A stretch of 64,000 bases of DNA, from assembly GCF_004382795.1 (NCBI RefSeq), contig NZ_SMSG01000001.1:62001-126000 (forward strand), given 5' to 3'. Below, one piece after another: positions 9,233 to 17,910 of the stretch (position 1 is its first letter; each line of letters starts with the position of its first letter). The DNA comes from Cumulibacter soli. Its GTDB lineage: Bacteria > Actinomycetota > Actinomycetes > Mycobacteriales > Antricoccaceae. Below the pieces are notes generated by a model that saw nothing but the letters and a program-made list of their open reading frames with translations, made no database searches and had not been told where the DNA came from. The translations under genes and the position numbers were made by a program.

Positions 9233-10096
9233 ATGCATGAGCCCACGACGCTGATTGTCGGCTGCGGCGATCTGGGTACCGAGATCGGGTTACGGCTGAT
9301 CGAGCGTGGTCATCGCGTCATCGGATGGCGCCGCGCCGTGCCTGCCGACATGTCGCCCATCCAGTTCCAGGCAGTGGATGTGCTGGCACCAATAACGACG
9401 GGCATTCCCCGCGTTGAGTACGTGGTGTGCGCGCTCGCTCCGCGCCGCGATGGCAGCGATATCTATGAACGGACCTACGTCGAGGGCGTACGGAACACGT
9501 TGCAGGCGCTGAATGCCGCCGGCGTCACGCCACGTCGGGCGCTACTGATCTCTTCCACCTCGGTGTACGGCGATATGGCTGGTTCCATCTCCGAGGAAAC
9601 GCCGATCGCGGCGGCATCAGGGCGCGCAGCCGTGCAGTTGGAGACCGAGGCGCTGTTCGGCTCGCACTTCGCGACGAGCGCGACGACGGCAACAGTGCTG
9701 CGATGTGGCGGCATATATGGACCGGGGCGTGGCCGCCTTCTCGAGCAGGTACGCACCGGGTCCGCGGTTATTCCGCAGCAGTCGACGAAGACCAGCAGGA
9801 TCCATCGCGACGATGCGGCTGGCGCCGTCGTCCACCTGCTCACCCGGCCCGACGAGCCGGAATCGCTTTATCTAGGCGTAGACGACGAACCGGCCGAACT
9901 CGGCGACGTACTGCGCTTCATCGCCGACCAACTCGGCGTCCCCGCGCCCCTTATCGGAGAGGTGCAGCGACGACGCGGCGGAAATCGTGAGTGCTCCAAC
10001 GCGCGCTTGACGGCGACCGGCTTCAGGTTTCGCTATCCGGACTTCCGCTCCGGATACGCCCAGGAGATCGGTTCTCCACGCGAGCGCCACCCGTAG
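9233..10096 (+). CDS. NAD-dependent epimerase/dehydratase family protein (extended SDR)
   Basis: A 287-residue Rossmann-fold enzyme. The nucleotide-binding loop reads IVGCGDLG near residue 8, a variant of GxxGxxG, followed by a typical SSTSVYGD active-site Ser and Tyr region near 100-110 and GGIYGPGR near 155. The pattern resembles YeeZ-type SDRs annotated as NAD(P)-dependent oxidoreductases of unknown substrate. ATG at 9233 is preferred to the TTG at 9221; neither has a strong ribosome site. A very long hairpin follows the stop at once. Confidence 0.82.
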   Translation: MHEPTTLIVGCGDLGTEIGLRLIERGHRVIGWRRAVPADMSPIQFQAVDVLAPITTGIPRVEYVVCALAPRRDGSDIYERTYVEGVRNTLQALNAAGVTPRRALLISSTSVYGDMAGSISEETPIAAASGRAAVQLETEALFGSHFATSATTATVLRCGGIYGPGRGRLLEQVRTGSAVIPQQSTKTSRIHRDDAAGAVVHLLTRPDEPESLYLGVDDEPAELGDVLRFIADQLGVPAPLIGEVQRRRGGNRECSNARLTATGFRFRYPDFRSGYAQEIGSPRERHP

Positions 10097-10100
10097 GACG

Positions 10101-10159
10101 ATCTGCGGTGGAGTTGAGCACGCTAACGTGCGATTAGCGTGCTCAACTCCCCCGCAGAT
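10101..10159. terminator. 59-base inverted repeat with a 26-bp stem
   Basis: Arms 10101-10126 and 10134-10159 are complementary at 25 of 26 positions around a 7-base loop. It starts 4 bases after the SDR stop codon. It has no T tract but would be extremely stable in RNA on either strand; it probably ends SDR transcription and blocks read-through with ssrA, which converges from the right. Confidence 0.75.
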
Positions 10160-10282
10160 CCGAAAAGTGGAGGTGCCGGGAGCCGTCGCCGCTCGTACCT
10201 CGCGGCATCCTCCCGATTCCCGCAGAACGCAAAAGTCGTTCTGCGAACCCACTCGCAAGCTCGGGGTCCGCAGAACGACTTC

Positions 10283-10652
10283 GGTGGAGGTGCCGGGAAT
10301 CGAACCCGGGTCCTATGGCGGTTTAACAGGGCTTCTCCGGGCGCAGTGCACGTGGTCTCTACTCGGCCCCAGGATTCATGTGCACAAGATCCTGTGACAG
10401 GCCCAGTCACTGTGAAATGTCCCGCGCGACCCCGTGACCGGGTCGGTTGGTGATCCTCCTAAACGATGCCAGGGTCCGGGCCGGAGGCCTCCCGGTCTGA
10501 CAGACTCGCCTACTGCTTAGGCAGCGAGGGCGAAGTCGCGCTGATTAGATTCGGCGCTTATTGGTTTACGACGCGTGGTTTACGAGATCATCGTCGCCTT
10601 CCTCGGCCCGCTTCACCTGTCGCGACGTCCACAGTCGAGACCGTTCACCCCC
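10283..10652 (-). ncRNA. ssrA: tmRNA (transfer-messenger RNA)
   Basis: Rescues stalled ribosomes together with SmpB. The 5' end GGGGGTGAACGGT (from 10652) pairs with the 3' acceptor arm CACCTCC (10286-10292); a T-arm with GGGTTCGATTCCC precedes it. The tag frame lies at 10517-10555 and encodes AESNQRDFALAA followed by TAA, close to other actinobacterial tags and ending in the ALAA degron. Only CC of the terminal CCA is encoded. smpB lies 5.7 kb upstream on the same strand; in many relatives the two are close. Short reading frames overlapping this region are not genes. Confidence 0.95.
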
Positions 10653-10661
10653 TGGATGGGG

Positions 10662-10683
10662 ATAACGCTGGTGACAGCGTTAT
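10662..10683 (-). promoter_or_regulatory. Hairpin at the 5' edge of ssrA
   Basis: A perfect 9-bp inverted repeat (10662-10670 and 10675-10683) with a 4-base loop sits 10 bases before the mature tmRNA 5' end. It may be part of a precursor leader processed by RNase P, or a protein site at the promoter. No convincing -10/-35 pair was found, so its role is open. Confidence 0.35.
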
Positions 10684-10813
10684 GTTTCCCTATTGAGTTG
10701 TCGGTTGATCATCCTACAAGGCCTCAACGACACGCGGCCAGCCAATATTCCTGGCCGCGACGCACGAAGTCCATCGCCCGATCCGGACGCCGGCGGCTCC
10801 ACTCCCGCGCTAG

Positions 10814-10826
10814 GGCGTGTTGCTAA
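10814..10826 (+). repeat. Left terminal inverted repeat of the IS element
   Basis: GGCGTGTTGCTAA, starting directly after CTAG. It pairs with 12032-12044 with one mismatch. Confidence 0.8.
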
Positions 10827-10862
10827 ACCCTTCTGACCGGCTGTTCGACGAGTCTTGAACGC

Positions 10863-11460
10863 GTGTCGCGTGATGTGATCTCGGATGAGGCCTGGGCTGC
10901 GATCGGCCCGTTGTTCCCGAAGATGAAGTCGACGGGCCGGCCGCCGGTGGATCGTCGCACGGTGGTGGAGGCGACGGCGTGGCGGTTCCGGACGGGTGCT
11001 CCGTGGCGGGTTGACGACGAAGAACCACCTGGTCTGCGACGGGAAGGGCCGCGCCCTCGCGTTTATCCTCACGCCCGGGCAGGCAGGGGACACCAGCATG
11101 CTGACCGCGACGTTGAGTGAGATCCGCGTCCAGGGCGCGAGAGGCAGGCCACGGTCAAGGCCGGACAGGGTGCTCGCGGACAAGGGCTACCCGTCGAAGG
11201 CGAACCGAGCCTGGCTGCGAGAGCGCGGGATCGCTGCGACGATCCCCGAGCGTGACGACCAGATCGCCCACCGTCGCAAGCGCCGAGGACGACCGATCGA
11301 CTTCGGTCAGGACCAGCGGGCCCGGTACCGAGACCGCAACGTCGTCGAGCGGTGCTTCAACAAGCTCAAGCAGTGGCGCGGGATCGCGATGCGCTCAGAC
11401 AAGACGGCTCGCAACTATCACGCGGGAGTGTGCCTCGCTGCGACGCTCCAATGGCTGTAG
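10863..11460 (+). pseudogene. IS5-family transposase with internal deletion
   Basis: The first 49 or so codons from GTG 10863 match the transposase N terminus (SDEAWAAIGPLF, VVEATAWRFRTGAPWR). At about 11008 the sequence jumps to the second half in another frame (GGLTTK, then LADKGY near 11180, then NVVERCFNKLKQW near 11345, ending QWL at 11460). The missing middle, roughly 75-80 residues compared with the usual 270-280, includes the first catalytic aspartate region. The second Asp (in ADKGY) and the E-x6-K glutamate remain. The protein cannot be active alone, so the element could only move with a transposase supplied from elsewhere. Confidence 0.88.
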
Positions 11461-11501
11461 TTCGGCCAGGAGAGCCTCTTACGGGGTGGCGGATACGCGG
11501 G

Positions 11502-11954
11502 TCAGGACGGCTCGTTGAGCTTCATGTGGAGCAACGGGTACGGCCGACCAGCCTCGTCCGTCTCGCTGCGACCAACGACCTCGAATCCTCGGTGAGCGTA
11601 GAAGTCTGCAGCCGACACATTCTGTTCGTTGACATCCACCTTGGCGACGCCGCGCTCCGTGATTGCATGGTTGAGAAGCGCCGTGCCGATTCCAGCTCCG
11701 CGTCGCGTCGCGTCAACGAACAGCATCTCCAGATTACTGTCGAGAACACCGGAGAATCCCACCGGCTCACCATCAAGCTCTGCGACCGAGAGGGTCACGG
11801 CCGGGAAGTAGTCAGACTGCAGGCGGCTTTCGATCTCGTCGCGATGAGCATCCGCGAGGAAGTCGTGCGTCGCATCCACCGCGCTGCGCCAGATCTCAAC
11901 GAGCGCCGGGTACTCCGCAGCCCCGGTTGACGGCCGAATACACAGAGCAGGCAC
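11502..11954 (-). CDS. YjaB-like GNAT N-acetyltransferase, carried inside the IS element
   Basis: A small acetyl-CoA-dependent acetyltransferase of 150 residues. It shows the YjaB pattern: SVDATHDFL near the N terminus, EMLFVDATRRGAGIGTALL as the acetyl-CoA-binding motif A (about residues 75-92), then VNEQN...AADFYAHRGFEVVGRSETD near the C terminus. The GTG at 11954 is preferred because GAGGGG lies 8 bases upstream and the length then equals YjaB (147 aa); an upstream ATG at 12014 is possible. It is oriented against the broken transposase and wholly inside the terminal repeats, so it is a passenger gene. The acceptor substrate is not known. Confidence 0.85.
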   Translation of the reverse strand: MPALCIRPSTGAAEYPALVEIWRSAVDATHDFLADAHRDEIESRLQSDYFPAVTLSVAELDGEPVGFSGVLDSNLEMLFVDATRRGAGIGTALLNHAITERGVAKVDVNEQNVSAADFYAHRGFEVVGRSETDEAGRPYPLLHMKLNEPS

Positions 11955-12031
11955 GGTGGGTTCCCCTCGCGAAGACATCATCAGCCCATCATCCCAGGGC
12001 GATGGCCGACGCATACGCAGCGGTCACCTGA

Positions 12032-12044
12032 TTAGCAACACGTC
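12032..12044 (-). repeat. Right terminal inverted repeat of the IS element
   Basis: Reads GACGTGTTGCTAA on the minus strand and is followed by CTAG (12045-12048), matching the left end at 12 of 13 positions. Confidence 0.8.
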
Positions 12045-12089
12045 CTAGGGGCTCACTCCGCCGACGATCCGTGAGGTGCTATCGGCGGC

Positions 12090-13007
12090 TTACGACGAAG
12101 GTAGCGGGGAGACTTCCGACGGCAGGGCTGCGCGGATTGCGCCGGCGATCTCATCCAGCAGATCCCGCTGCACGCTCGTACGCCGCCACACCATCGCGAT
12201 GTCTCGGTGCGGTGCTGGCTCGGCGAATCTACGCAACGCCACACCGGGATTAGGCACCACCGGGTGCACCACAGACAACTGCGGCATCAGCGTGATCCCC
12301 ACGCCGGCGGCAACCATCAACCGCAACGTCTCCAGGCTCGTAGCCTGGAATCCGCGGCGCTCATCCGTCCCCGCTGCCCGGCAGACTTCGAGGGCTTGAT
12401 CACGCAGGCAATGCCCCTCGGTGAGTAGCAGCAGATCCTCCCCCGCCACCTGCGAACTCGGCATCGGCGTCTTGTCGTCGGCCAGCGGATGCGTCGCCGG
12501 TACGGCGAGCAGGAATTCCTCCCGGAACATCGGCTGGACGGCGAGCGATTCGTCGTCGACCGGCATCGCTATGAGCGCCGCATCCAACGTCCCGGCATGC
12601 AGTTGCGACAACAGCACGGGGGTCTTCTCCTCGACCAACAACACCTCGAGATCGGGGAAACTGGCGTTGACGGTCCCGATCACGTGCGGAAGCAGGTAGG
12701 GCGCCAGCGTCGGAAACACGCCGAGCCGAACCGATCCCGCGTGCGGATCCCGCGACTGTCGGGCGAGACTGCGTATCTCGTCGGCGTCCGCCAGAATGTG
12801 CCGAGCGCGCCGCACGACGCGTTCGCCAACGGCGGTGAACAGGACCTGACGCGACCCACGCTCCACGAGGTCGGCACCCAACTCGGATTCAAGTTTGCGA
12901 ATCTGAGTCGACAAAGTCGGCTGGCTGCAAAAACTCGCCTCCGCGGCTCGGCCAAAATGCCGATGCTCGTGGAGCGCTACGAGGTACTCCAGGTCCCGGA
13001 TGTTCAC
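12090..13007 (-). CDS. oxyR: OxyR, hydrogen-peroxide-sensing LysR-type regulator
   Basis: A 305-residue LysR protein. The N-terminal winged HTH (residues 1-60, with [19 protein letters not shown] in part) is followed by the peroxide-sensing region TEGHC-x8-C, cysteines 200 and 209, equivalent to the Cys199/Cys208 disulfide pair of E. coli OxyR. GTG start at 13005-13007 overlaps the ahpF stop by four bases (GTGA), so OxyR is made from the ahpC-ahpF transcript. An OxyR-type box lies upstream of ahpC. Regulator downstream of its target enzymes means activation would raise OxyR as well. Confidence 0.95.
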   Translation of the reverse strand: MNIRDLEYLVALHEHRHFGRAAEASFCSQPTLSTQIRKLESELGADLVERGSRQVLFTAVGERVVRRARHILADADEIRSLARQSRDPHAGSVRLGVFPTLAPYLLPHVIGTVNASFPDLEVLLVEEKTPVLLSQLHAGTLDAALIAMPVDDESLAVQPMFREEFLLAVPATHPLADDKTPMPSSQVAGEDLLLLTEGHCLRDQALEVCRAAGTDERRGFQATSLETLRLMVAAGVGITLMPQLSVVHPVVPNPGVALRRFAEPAPHRDIAMVWRRTSVQRDLLDEIAGAIRAALPSEVSPLPSS

Positions 13008-14596
13008 ACGCTCGCCAACTCACCAGCCTCGGTGGGCACGTCCTGGCGGATCAGATAGTCAAACGCGCTCAGCGCGGCTGTCGAACCGCCGCCCATAGCG
13101 ACCACGATCTGCTTGTACGGCGTGGTCGTCACGTCACCGGCGGCGAAGATCCCTGGGATGTTTGTCGCACCCGCGGCGTCGACGATGATTTCGCCGCGTC
13201 CGGACAGTTCGACGCCCGAGGAACTCAGCCATTCGGTCACCGGCAGCAGGCCGATCTGCACGAATACCCCGTTGACCTCAACGGTCTTGAGGTCGCCGCT
13301 GTCGCGATCTTCGTACTGCACCGCCGTCACCTCGCCGCCATCACCCACGATTTCGGTCGTACGCGCCGATCGTACGACGTCCACGTTCGGCAGGGAATCC
13401 AGTTTGCGCAGCAAAACAGTGTCCGCGCGCAACTCATCGAGGTACTCGATCACGGTGACATGACCGGTGACCCCCGCGAGATCGATCGCGGCTTCCACAC
13501 CGGAGTTACCGCCACCGACAACCGCAATCGGCTTGTTCTTGAACAGCGGACCGTCACAGTGCGGGCAGAACGTCACGCCCTTGTTGCGGTACTCGTCCTC
13601 GCCGGGCACACCGAGCGTGCGCCACCGCGCGCCCGTCGCCAGCACGATCGACTTAGCTCGCAACACTCCACCGCCTGAGAATCGGACCTCGTGCAGCCCG
13701 CCGTCCGTCGCCGGCACCAACTCGGACGCGACGACGTTGCGGATCTGATCGATCTCGTACTGCGCAGCATGCTCGCCCAGCGCGGCAGCAAGTTTCGGTC
13801 CTTCGGTGTACGGCGTCGACACAAAGTTCTCGATCGACATCGTGTCGAGCACCTGGCCACCGAGCCGCTCACCGGCTAGACCAGTGCGGAATCCCTTACG
13901 TGCCGCGTAAATCGCCGCCGATACGCCGGCCGGGCCAGACCCCACGACGAGTACGTCGTACGGCGCCCGCTCATTGAGGGATTCGGCGGCACGCGCCGCG
14001 GCGCCGGTATCCAACTTCGCGAGGAAGTCGGCGATGTCCATCCGGCCGGAACCGAACTCGGCACCATTGAGGTAGATCGTCGGTACAGCGAGGATCCGGC
14101 GCTCATTGACCTCGTCCTGGAACAGTGACCCCTCAACCGCAGTGTGCTTGATCCGCGGGTTGAGCACGGCCATCGCGTTCAGCGCCTGCACGACCGTCGG
14201 GCAGTTCTGGCAACTCAGCGACATATACGTGGTGAACTCGAAATCTCCCTCGAGTGCCTGCACCGCGTCGATCAGTGACTGCTCTTCCTTCACCGGGTGG
14301 CCACCGACCTGCAGCAGGGCGAGCACGAGCGAGGTGAACTCATGGCCGAGCGGCAGTCCGGCAAATCGCACTGAGATGTCGGTACCGGGGCGCACGATCG
14401 CAAACGACGGGGTGCGCGCATCGTCATCGGTCCGAACGTGGGTGACGCGATCAGAGCAGGCAGCGATCTCATCGAGCATCTCGCGCATGTCCTGCGACTT
14501 GGGCTGATCGTCATCGAGCGAACTACGCAACTCGATCGGTTCACGAACGAGCTCAAGGTATCCGGTCAATTGGGCAATCAGGTCTGCTTCAAGCAT
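13004..14596 (-). CDS. ahpF: Alkyl hydroperoxide reductase subunit F (flavoprotein disulfide reductase)
   Basis: Passes electrons from NAD(P)H through FAD to AhpC. 530 residues: an N-terminal double-thioredoxin domain with the CQNC redox pair (near 130), then the FAD-binding Rossmann fold ([17 protein letters not shown] near 215) and the CPHC active-site disulfide (near 340) of the thioredoxin-reductase-like part, and an NAD site ([16 protein letters not shown]). ATG at 14596 is chosen since GGAG lies 7 bases upstream; a GTG four codons earlier is less likely. It lies between ahpC and oxyR in one operon and after a strong hairpin that may lower its expression. Confidence 0.95.
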   Translation of the reverse strand: MLEADLIAQLTGYLELVREPIELRSSLDDDQPKSQDMREMLDEIAACSDRVTHVRTDDDARTPSFAIVRPGTDISVRFAGLPLGHEFTSLVLALLQVGGHPVKEEQSLIDAVQALEGDFEFTTYMSLSCQNCPTVVQALNAMAVLNPRIKHTAVEGSLFQDEVNERRILAVPTIYLNGAEFGSGRMDIADFLAKLDTGAAARAAESLNERAPYDVLVVGSGPAGVSAAIYAARKGFRTGLAGERLGGQVLDTMSIENFVSTPYTEGPKLAAALGEHAAQYEIDQIRNVVASELVPATDGGLHEVRFSGGGVLRAKSIVLATGARWRTLGVPGEDEYRNKGVTFCPHCDGPLFKNKPIAVVGGGNSGVEAAIDLAGVTGHVTVIEYLDELRADTVLLRKLDSLPNVDVVRSARTTEIVGDGGEVTAVQYEDRDSGDLKTVEVNGVFVQIGLLPVTEWLSSSGVELSGRGEIIVDAAGATNIPGIFAAGDVTTTPYKQIVVAMGGGSTAALSAFDYLIRQDVPTEAGELASV

Positions 14597-14630
14597 GTGA
14601 ATCTCCACTGGTCAGCGGGTGAAAGGACTA

Positions 14631-14671
14631 ATCGCGGTGGCAACGGCCGATCGGGCCGTTGCCACCGCGAT
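14631..14671 (-). promoter_or_regulatory. 18-bp perfect hairpin between ahpC and ahpF
   Basis: Arms 14631-14648 and 14654-14671 are perfectly complementary with a GATCG loop. It lies 28 bases after the ahpC stop and 35 bases before the ahpF start. It is either a partial terminator or an RNA-stabilising end for the ahpC message, consistent with AhpC being needed in large excess over AhpF. Confidence 0.7.
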
Positions 14672-14699
14672 CAGTGAGGTGCCGGTGAGCGCAGATCGG

Positions 14700-15275
14700 T
14701 TAGATCTTGCCAACCAGGTCAATTCCGGGCTTCAGCGTTGCGCTGGCCTCTTCTTCTTCCCACTTCGCCGGGCAGACCTCACCCGGGTGGTTGCGGACGT
14801 ACTGCGCGGCCTTGACCTTGCGCATGAGCTCAGCGGCGTTGCGCCCGACACCTTCGCAGGTGGTCTCGACGAACTGGATGACGCCGTCCGGGTCGATCAG
14901 GAAGGTCGAACGGTCGGCCAGTCCTTCGCCTTCGCGCATGTTCTGGAAGTTGTTGGTGATGACGCCGCTCTGGTCGCCGAGCATGTAGTAGTTGATCTTG
15001 CTGATCTCCGGCGATGCATCGTGCCACGCCTTGTGCACGAAGTGGGTGTCGGTGGACACCGAGTAAACCTCAACGCCGAGCTTTTGCAGCTCGTCGTAGT
15101 AGTCCGCGAGGTCGGCGAGCTCAGTCGGGCACACGAAGGTGAAATCGGCCGGGTAGAAGAAGACGATCGCCCACTTGCCGAGGACATCCTGCTCGGTGAC
15201 CGCGACGAAGTCCTTCTCTGTGGCCTTGTAAGCCATCGTGGAGAAGGGAAGGATCTTGGTGTTGACAAGCGACAT
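14700..15275 (-). CDS. ahpC: Peroxiredoxin AhpC
   Basis: Typical 2-Cys peroxiredoxin, 191 residues, reducing hydrogen peroxide and organic peroxides. The peroxidatic cysteine is Cys49 in FTFVCPTE, the resolving cysteine is Cys168 in GEVCPAKW, and the family length is 187-200. It belongs to the AhpC1 type that works with AhpF, rather than the mycobacterial AhpC/AhpD type. ATG at 15275 has GGAGAG upstream. First gene of ahpC-ahpF-oxyR; the OxyR box lies about 120 bases upstream. Confidence 0.97.
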   Translation of the reverse strand: MSLVNTKILPFSTMAYKATEKDFVAVTEQDVLGKWAIVFFYPADFTFVCPTELADLADYYDELQKLGVEVYSVSTDTHFVHKAWHDASPEISKINYYMLGDQSGVITNNFQNMREGEGLADRSTFLIDPDGVIQFVETTCEGVGRNAAELMRKVKAAQYVRNHPGEVCPAKWEEEEASATLKPGIDLVGKI

Positions 15276-15393
15276 GCAGCGGCTCTCCGTACTCGATTGA
15301 ATGCGCCTCAGGATCGGCGAGGCGTTATAGCCATCCTATATCGATACCGGACTTTTCAAGAGTCAGAGTCGATTGTTTGTTCGAATGCTAACG

Positions 15394-15408
15394 ATAGACG
15401 TCGTCTAT
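15394..15408. promoter_or_regulatory. Putative OxyR binding site upstream of ahpC
   Basis: The sequence ATAG-N7-CTAT (15394-15408), within a 9-1-9 palindrome at 15392-15410, fits the half of the E. coli OxyR consensus (ATAG-N7-CTAT, two copies 7 bases apart). At the expected 7-base distance toward ahpC, 15372-15386 reads ATTG-N7-GAAT, a degenerate second copy. Site identity is inferred from motif and context. Confidence 0.65.
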
Positions 15409-15422
15409 CGACTAGTAGCCTT

Positions 15423-16343
15423 TCAATTTGTAGCATCTGTCACATCGGCTAGCCTAAGTAACCGTTTCCCGTTCTCCCAGAGGACCTTTCGCAGCCACTC
15501 ATCGCCCAGCCCCAACCGATCCAACGCCTCCAGCTGGTGCGCATAGGGATACGGGATATTCGGGAAATCCGAGCCAAGCACGACCTTGTCCCCCAGCTCG
15601 GCTAGACGCCACACGTAGTGGTCCGGCATCGGCGTCGTCGCCTCGACGAAATCCGTTCCCGCCATCGTGGTGTCCAGGTGCACGTTCTCGAACTCACCAG
15701 CGAGATCGGCGAATGCGTCGTACTCAGACATACCTAGGTGCGCGACGACGAACGTCATTTTCGGGAATCGTTTCAGCACGCGCCGTACCTGCTCGCTACC
15801 GGTGTGCTCGCCAGGCACCGGCGCGTCGCCGGCATGAATCACTACTGGAGCACCGGCGGCCTCCAACTGCTCCCATGCCGGGCTCAGCTGCGGATCCTCT
15901 GGCGAGAAACCACCGACCTGAATGTGGACCTTGAACAGCCACGCCCCGCGATTGAGCGCCTGACGCACGTACCGCTCAACGTCCGGCTCGGGGTACAACG
16001 TGCCGCAATGGATCGAGTCGGGAACGCGCCGCGCGAACTCAGCACACCAGATGTTCAGGAACTCAGCCATTCCGGCCTTATGTGCGTAGGTCAGCGCTGG
16101 TATGGCCCTCATACCGAACTCGCGGCACAACTCCAGCCGTCGTTCCTCATCGAACCGGTACGTGATCGGCCACTCGCGGCCATACTTCTCTGGCGAACCG
16201 GCCGCGTCAAAGTACGCCCAGACCTTCTGCAACACGTTGTCCGGCATGAAATGCACGTGGATATCGGCCAAGCCGGGGACACCGAGTCGTTCCAGGTACG
16301 CGGGGATCTCGGAGTCAGTCTTCGGAGGATTCACGTGCCCCAC
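15423..16343 (-). CDS. Amidohydrolase family protein (TIM-barrel, amidohydrolase 2)
   Basis: A 306-residue metal-dependent hydrolase or decarboxylase. The first metal motif is DIHVHFMP near residue 27; further histidines are VVIHAGD near 172 and VVAHLGMSEYDAF near 200, and the acidic site is VLGSDFPNIPYPY near 260. These mark the ACMSD/amidohydrolase 2 group. GTG start at 16343, with another GTG three codons on. It lies between smpB and ahpC on the same strand, and its 3' end reaches within 15 bases of the OxyR box. Substrate unknown. Confidence 0.85.
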   Translation of the reverse strand: MGHVNPPKTDSEIPAYLERLGVPGLADIHVHFMPDNVLQKVWAYFDAAGSPEKYGREWPITYRFDEERRLELCREFGMRAIPALTYAHKAGMAEFLNIWCAEFARRVPDSIHCGTLYPEPDVERYVRQALNRGAWLFKVHIQVGGFSPEDPQLSPAWEQLEAAGAPVVIHAGDAPVPGEHTGSEQVRRVLKRFPKMTFVVAHLGMSEYDAFADLAGEFENVHLDTTMAGTDFVEATTPMPDHYVWRLAELGDKVVLGSDFPNIPYPYAHQLEALDRLGLGDEWLRKVLWENGKRLLRLADVTDATN

Positions 16344-16366
16344 GGTATCGAATCCGAATCGCCGTC

Positions 16367-16840
16367 CTACATGCCCTTGATCCGGCGTCCCATCTCCCGG
16401 CGGATCTCGCGATCAGCGTCACGTTTGGCGATGTCCTGGCGCTTGTCCCATTCCTTCTTACCCTTGCCCAGCGCGATCTCGACCTTGACGCGACCGTCTT
16501 TGAAGTACAGCTCCAACGGCACGATCGCCACGCCGCCGTCCTTGACCTTGACCGCGATCTTGTCGATCTCCTTGGCGTGCAGCAGCAACTTGCGCGTACG
16601 CCGAGGCATGTGGTTGGTCCATGATCCCTGGGCGTACTCGGGGATGTGCAGGGCGTGCAGGAAGATCTCGCCGTCCTCGACCATGCCGAACGCGTCGATC
16701 AGGCTGGCACGACCCGCACGCAACGACTTCACCTCGGTGCCGTGTAGGACGATGCCCGCCTCATACGTATCGAGAATGTTGTAGTCGTGGCGGGCGCGCT
16801 TGTTGCGCGCGATGACCTGCTGGCCGCTTTCCTTGGGCAT
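16367..16840 (-). CDS. smpB: SsrA-binding protein SmpB
   Basis: Binds tmRNA and delivers it to stalled ribosomes. 157 residues, with the oligonucleotide-binding core ([16 protein letters not shown] near 26-42, [10 protein letters not shown] near 60) and a basic, helical C-terminal tail ([15 protein letters not shown], then a final RRIKGM) that enters the decoding channel. Length is normal for actinomycetes. It follows ftsX on the minus strand after a strong hairpin and so probably has its own promoter. Confidence 0.97.
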   Translation of the reverse strand: MPKESGQQVIARNKRARHDYNILDTYEAGIVLHGTEVKSLRAGRASLIDAFGMVEDGEIFLHALHIPEYAQGSWTNHMPRRTRKLLLHAKEIDKIAVKVKDGGVAIVPLELYFKDGRVKVEIALGKGKKEWDKRQDIAKRDADREIRREMGRRIKGM

Positions 16841-16866
16841 TCGTTCATTCTCCCACGGTCCGGCAA

Positions 16867-16908
16867 AGCAATTGCCGCCGAGCGTCTATGCGCTCGGCGG
16901 CAATTGCT
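16867..16908 (-). terminator. Hairpin terminator after ftsX
   Basis: A perfect 18-bp stem (16867-16884 with 16891-16908) with a 6-base loop, 27 bases after the ftsX stop. No long T tract. It separates ftsEX from smpB. Confidence 0.75.
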
Positions 16909-16934
16909 ACCGATTGTGTCTTGAGGCTGCAGTA

Positions 16935-17852
16935 TTAGGTGCGCACGTACAGCCGCAGCGTCAGCCACGCGGTCACACCGGCGAGCAGGACACCCGCGCC
17001 GGCGATCAGCGGCGATACGGCCCAGATGTCCGATGCGTGCACCGGCGGAATCGTGCCGCTCTCGATCATGCTGGCGAAGGCGCCCTCGACCAGGAAACGC
17101 TTGGTGGCGAACAGGCCCGCGACCGCCAGCGCCGCACCGAGCAGACCCGCCACGGCGGCTTCCAGCACGAACGGCACCTGTGTGTACCAGCGCGATGCGC
17201 CGACCAGTCGCATAATGCCGGTTTCGGTACGTCTGGTGAACGCGGCCAGCTGAACCGTATTAGAGATCAGCAGCAACGCTGCGATCGCGCCGGTTATCGC
17301 GATAGCAATCGTGGCGTTACGTAGGCCATTAAGAACCGAGAAGAGTTTGTCGAGCACCTCCCCCTCGTCCTGCACGGTGTTGATGCCTTCATCGAAGGCC
17401 ACCTCACCACCGCTAGTAGACACCGTGAAGGCCTCAGCGATCGCCTCATAGCGCTCGGCGTTAACCAGGCTCACGCGGTAGGAGGCCGGGATCGCTTCAG
17501 CTGGGGTGTTCTCGACGAAGGCCTGCTGCGTCTCGAACTGCTGCTTGAACCGCTCGTACGCCTCTTCCTTCGACTCGTAGAAGTACTCGGAGACCTCATT
17601 GTCGGCCTCTAGGTCGTCGAGCTTGCCCTCGATGGCGTCACGCTGCTCGTCGGTGACGTCGTCATCGAGGAAGATCGACACCTGGACCTTGTCGTAGTAG
17701 ATGTCCTTCATGGTGTCGATCTCGCGCTTGATCAGCAGACCAGCGCCGAGCAGGCCAAGGGAGATCGCCGTCGTCAGGATCATGGCGATCGTCATCGTCA
17801 GGTTGCGACGTAGACCCGCGCCCACCTCGGACAGGATGAACTTCAGACGCAT
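16935..17852 (-). CDS. ftsX: Cell division protein FtsX
   Basis: Membrane half of the FtsEX complex that activates peptidoglycan hydrolases at the septum. 305 residues: one N-terminal transmembrane segment (about 20-42, after MRLKFILSEVGAGLRRN), a large extracellular domain (about 50-170), then three more membrane segments (around 178-200, 228-250, 275-298). The extracellular part has the actinobacterial form (VQVSIFLDDDVTDEQ). Directly downstream of ftsE with a 58-base gap. Confidence 0.96.
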   Translation of the reverse strand: MRLKFILSEVGAGLRRNLTMTIAMILTTAISLGLLGAGLLIKREIDTMKDIYYDKVQVSIFLDDDVTDEQRDAIEGKLDDLEADNEVSEYFYESKEEAYERFKQQFETQQAFVENTPAEAIPASYRVSLVNAERYEAIAEAFTVSTSGGEVAFDEGINTVQDEGEVLDKLFSVLNGLRNATIAIAITGAIAALLLISNTVQLAAFTRRTETGIMRLVGASRWYTQVPFVLEAAVAGLLGAALAVAGLFATKRFLVEGAFASMIESGTIPPVHASDIWAVSPLIAGAGVLLAGVTAWLTLRLYVRT

Positions 17853-17910
17853 TGGTTCCTCTGGGGTTGGTGGCTACCGAAGCTAGCCATGGGAAGAATG
17901 ACTGGCTCCG

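Larger units (their letters stand above)
10814..12044. mobile_element. IS5-family element (IS427-like) with internal deletion and an acetyltransferase passenger
   Basis: Terminal inverted repeats match at 12 of 13 positions (10814-10826 GGCGTGTTGCTAA; 12032-12044 as its complement) and are flanked on both sides by CTAG (10810-10813 and 12045-12048), the 4-base target duplication expected for this group. The 1231-bp element contains a deleted transposase gene and, pointing the other way, a GNAT acetyltransferase gene. It sits between ssrA and oxyR. The matched repeats and intact duplication argue that everything between them moved as one unit. Confidence 0.8.

Noticed and set aside
10128-10826. 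Several short frames between 10.1 and 10.8 kb
   Set aside because: They lie within the long inverted repeat and the tmRNA, whose structure explains the sequence.
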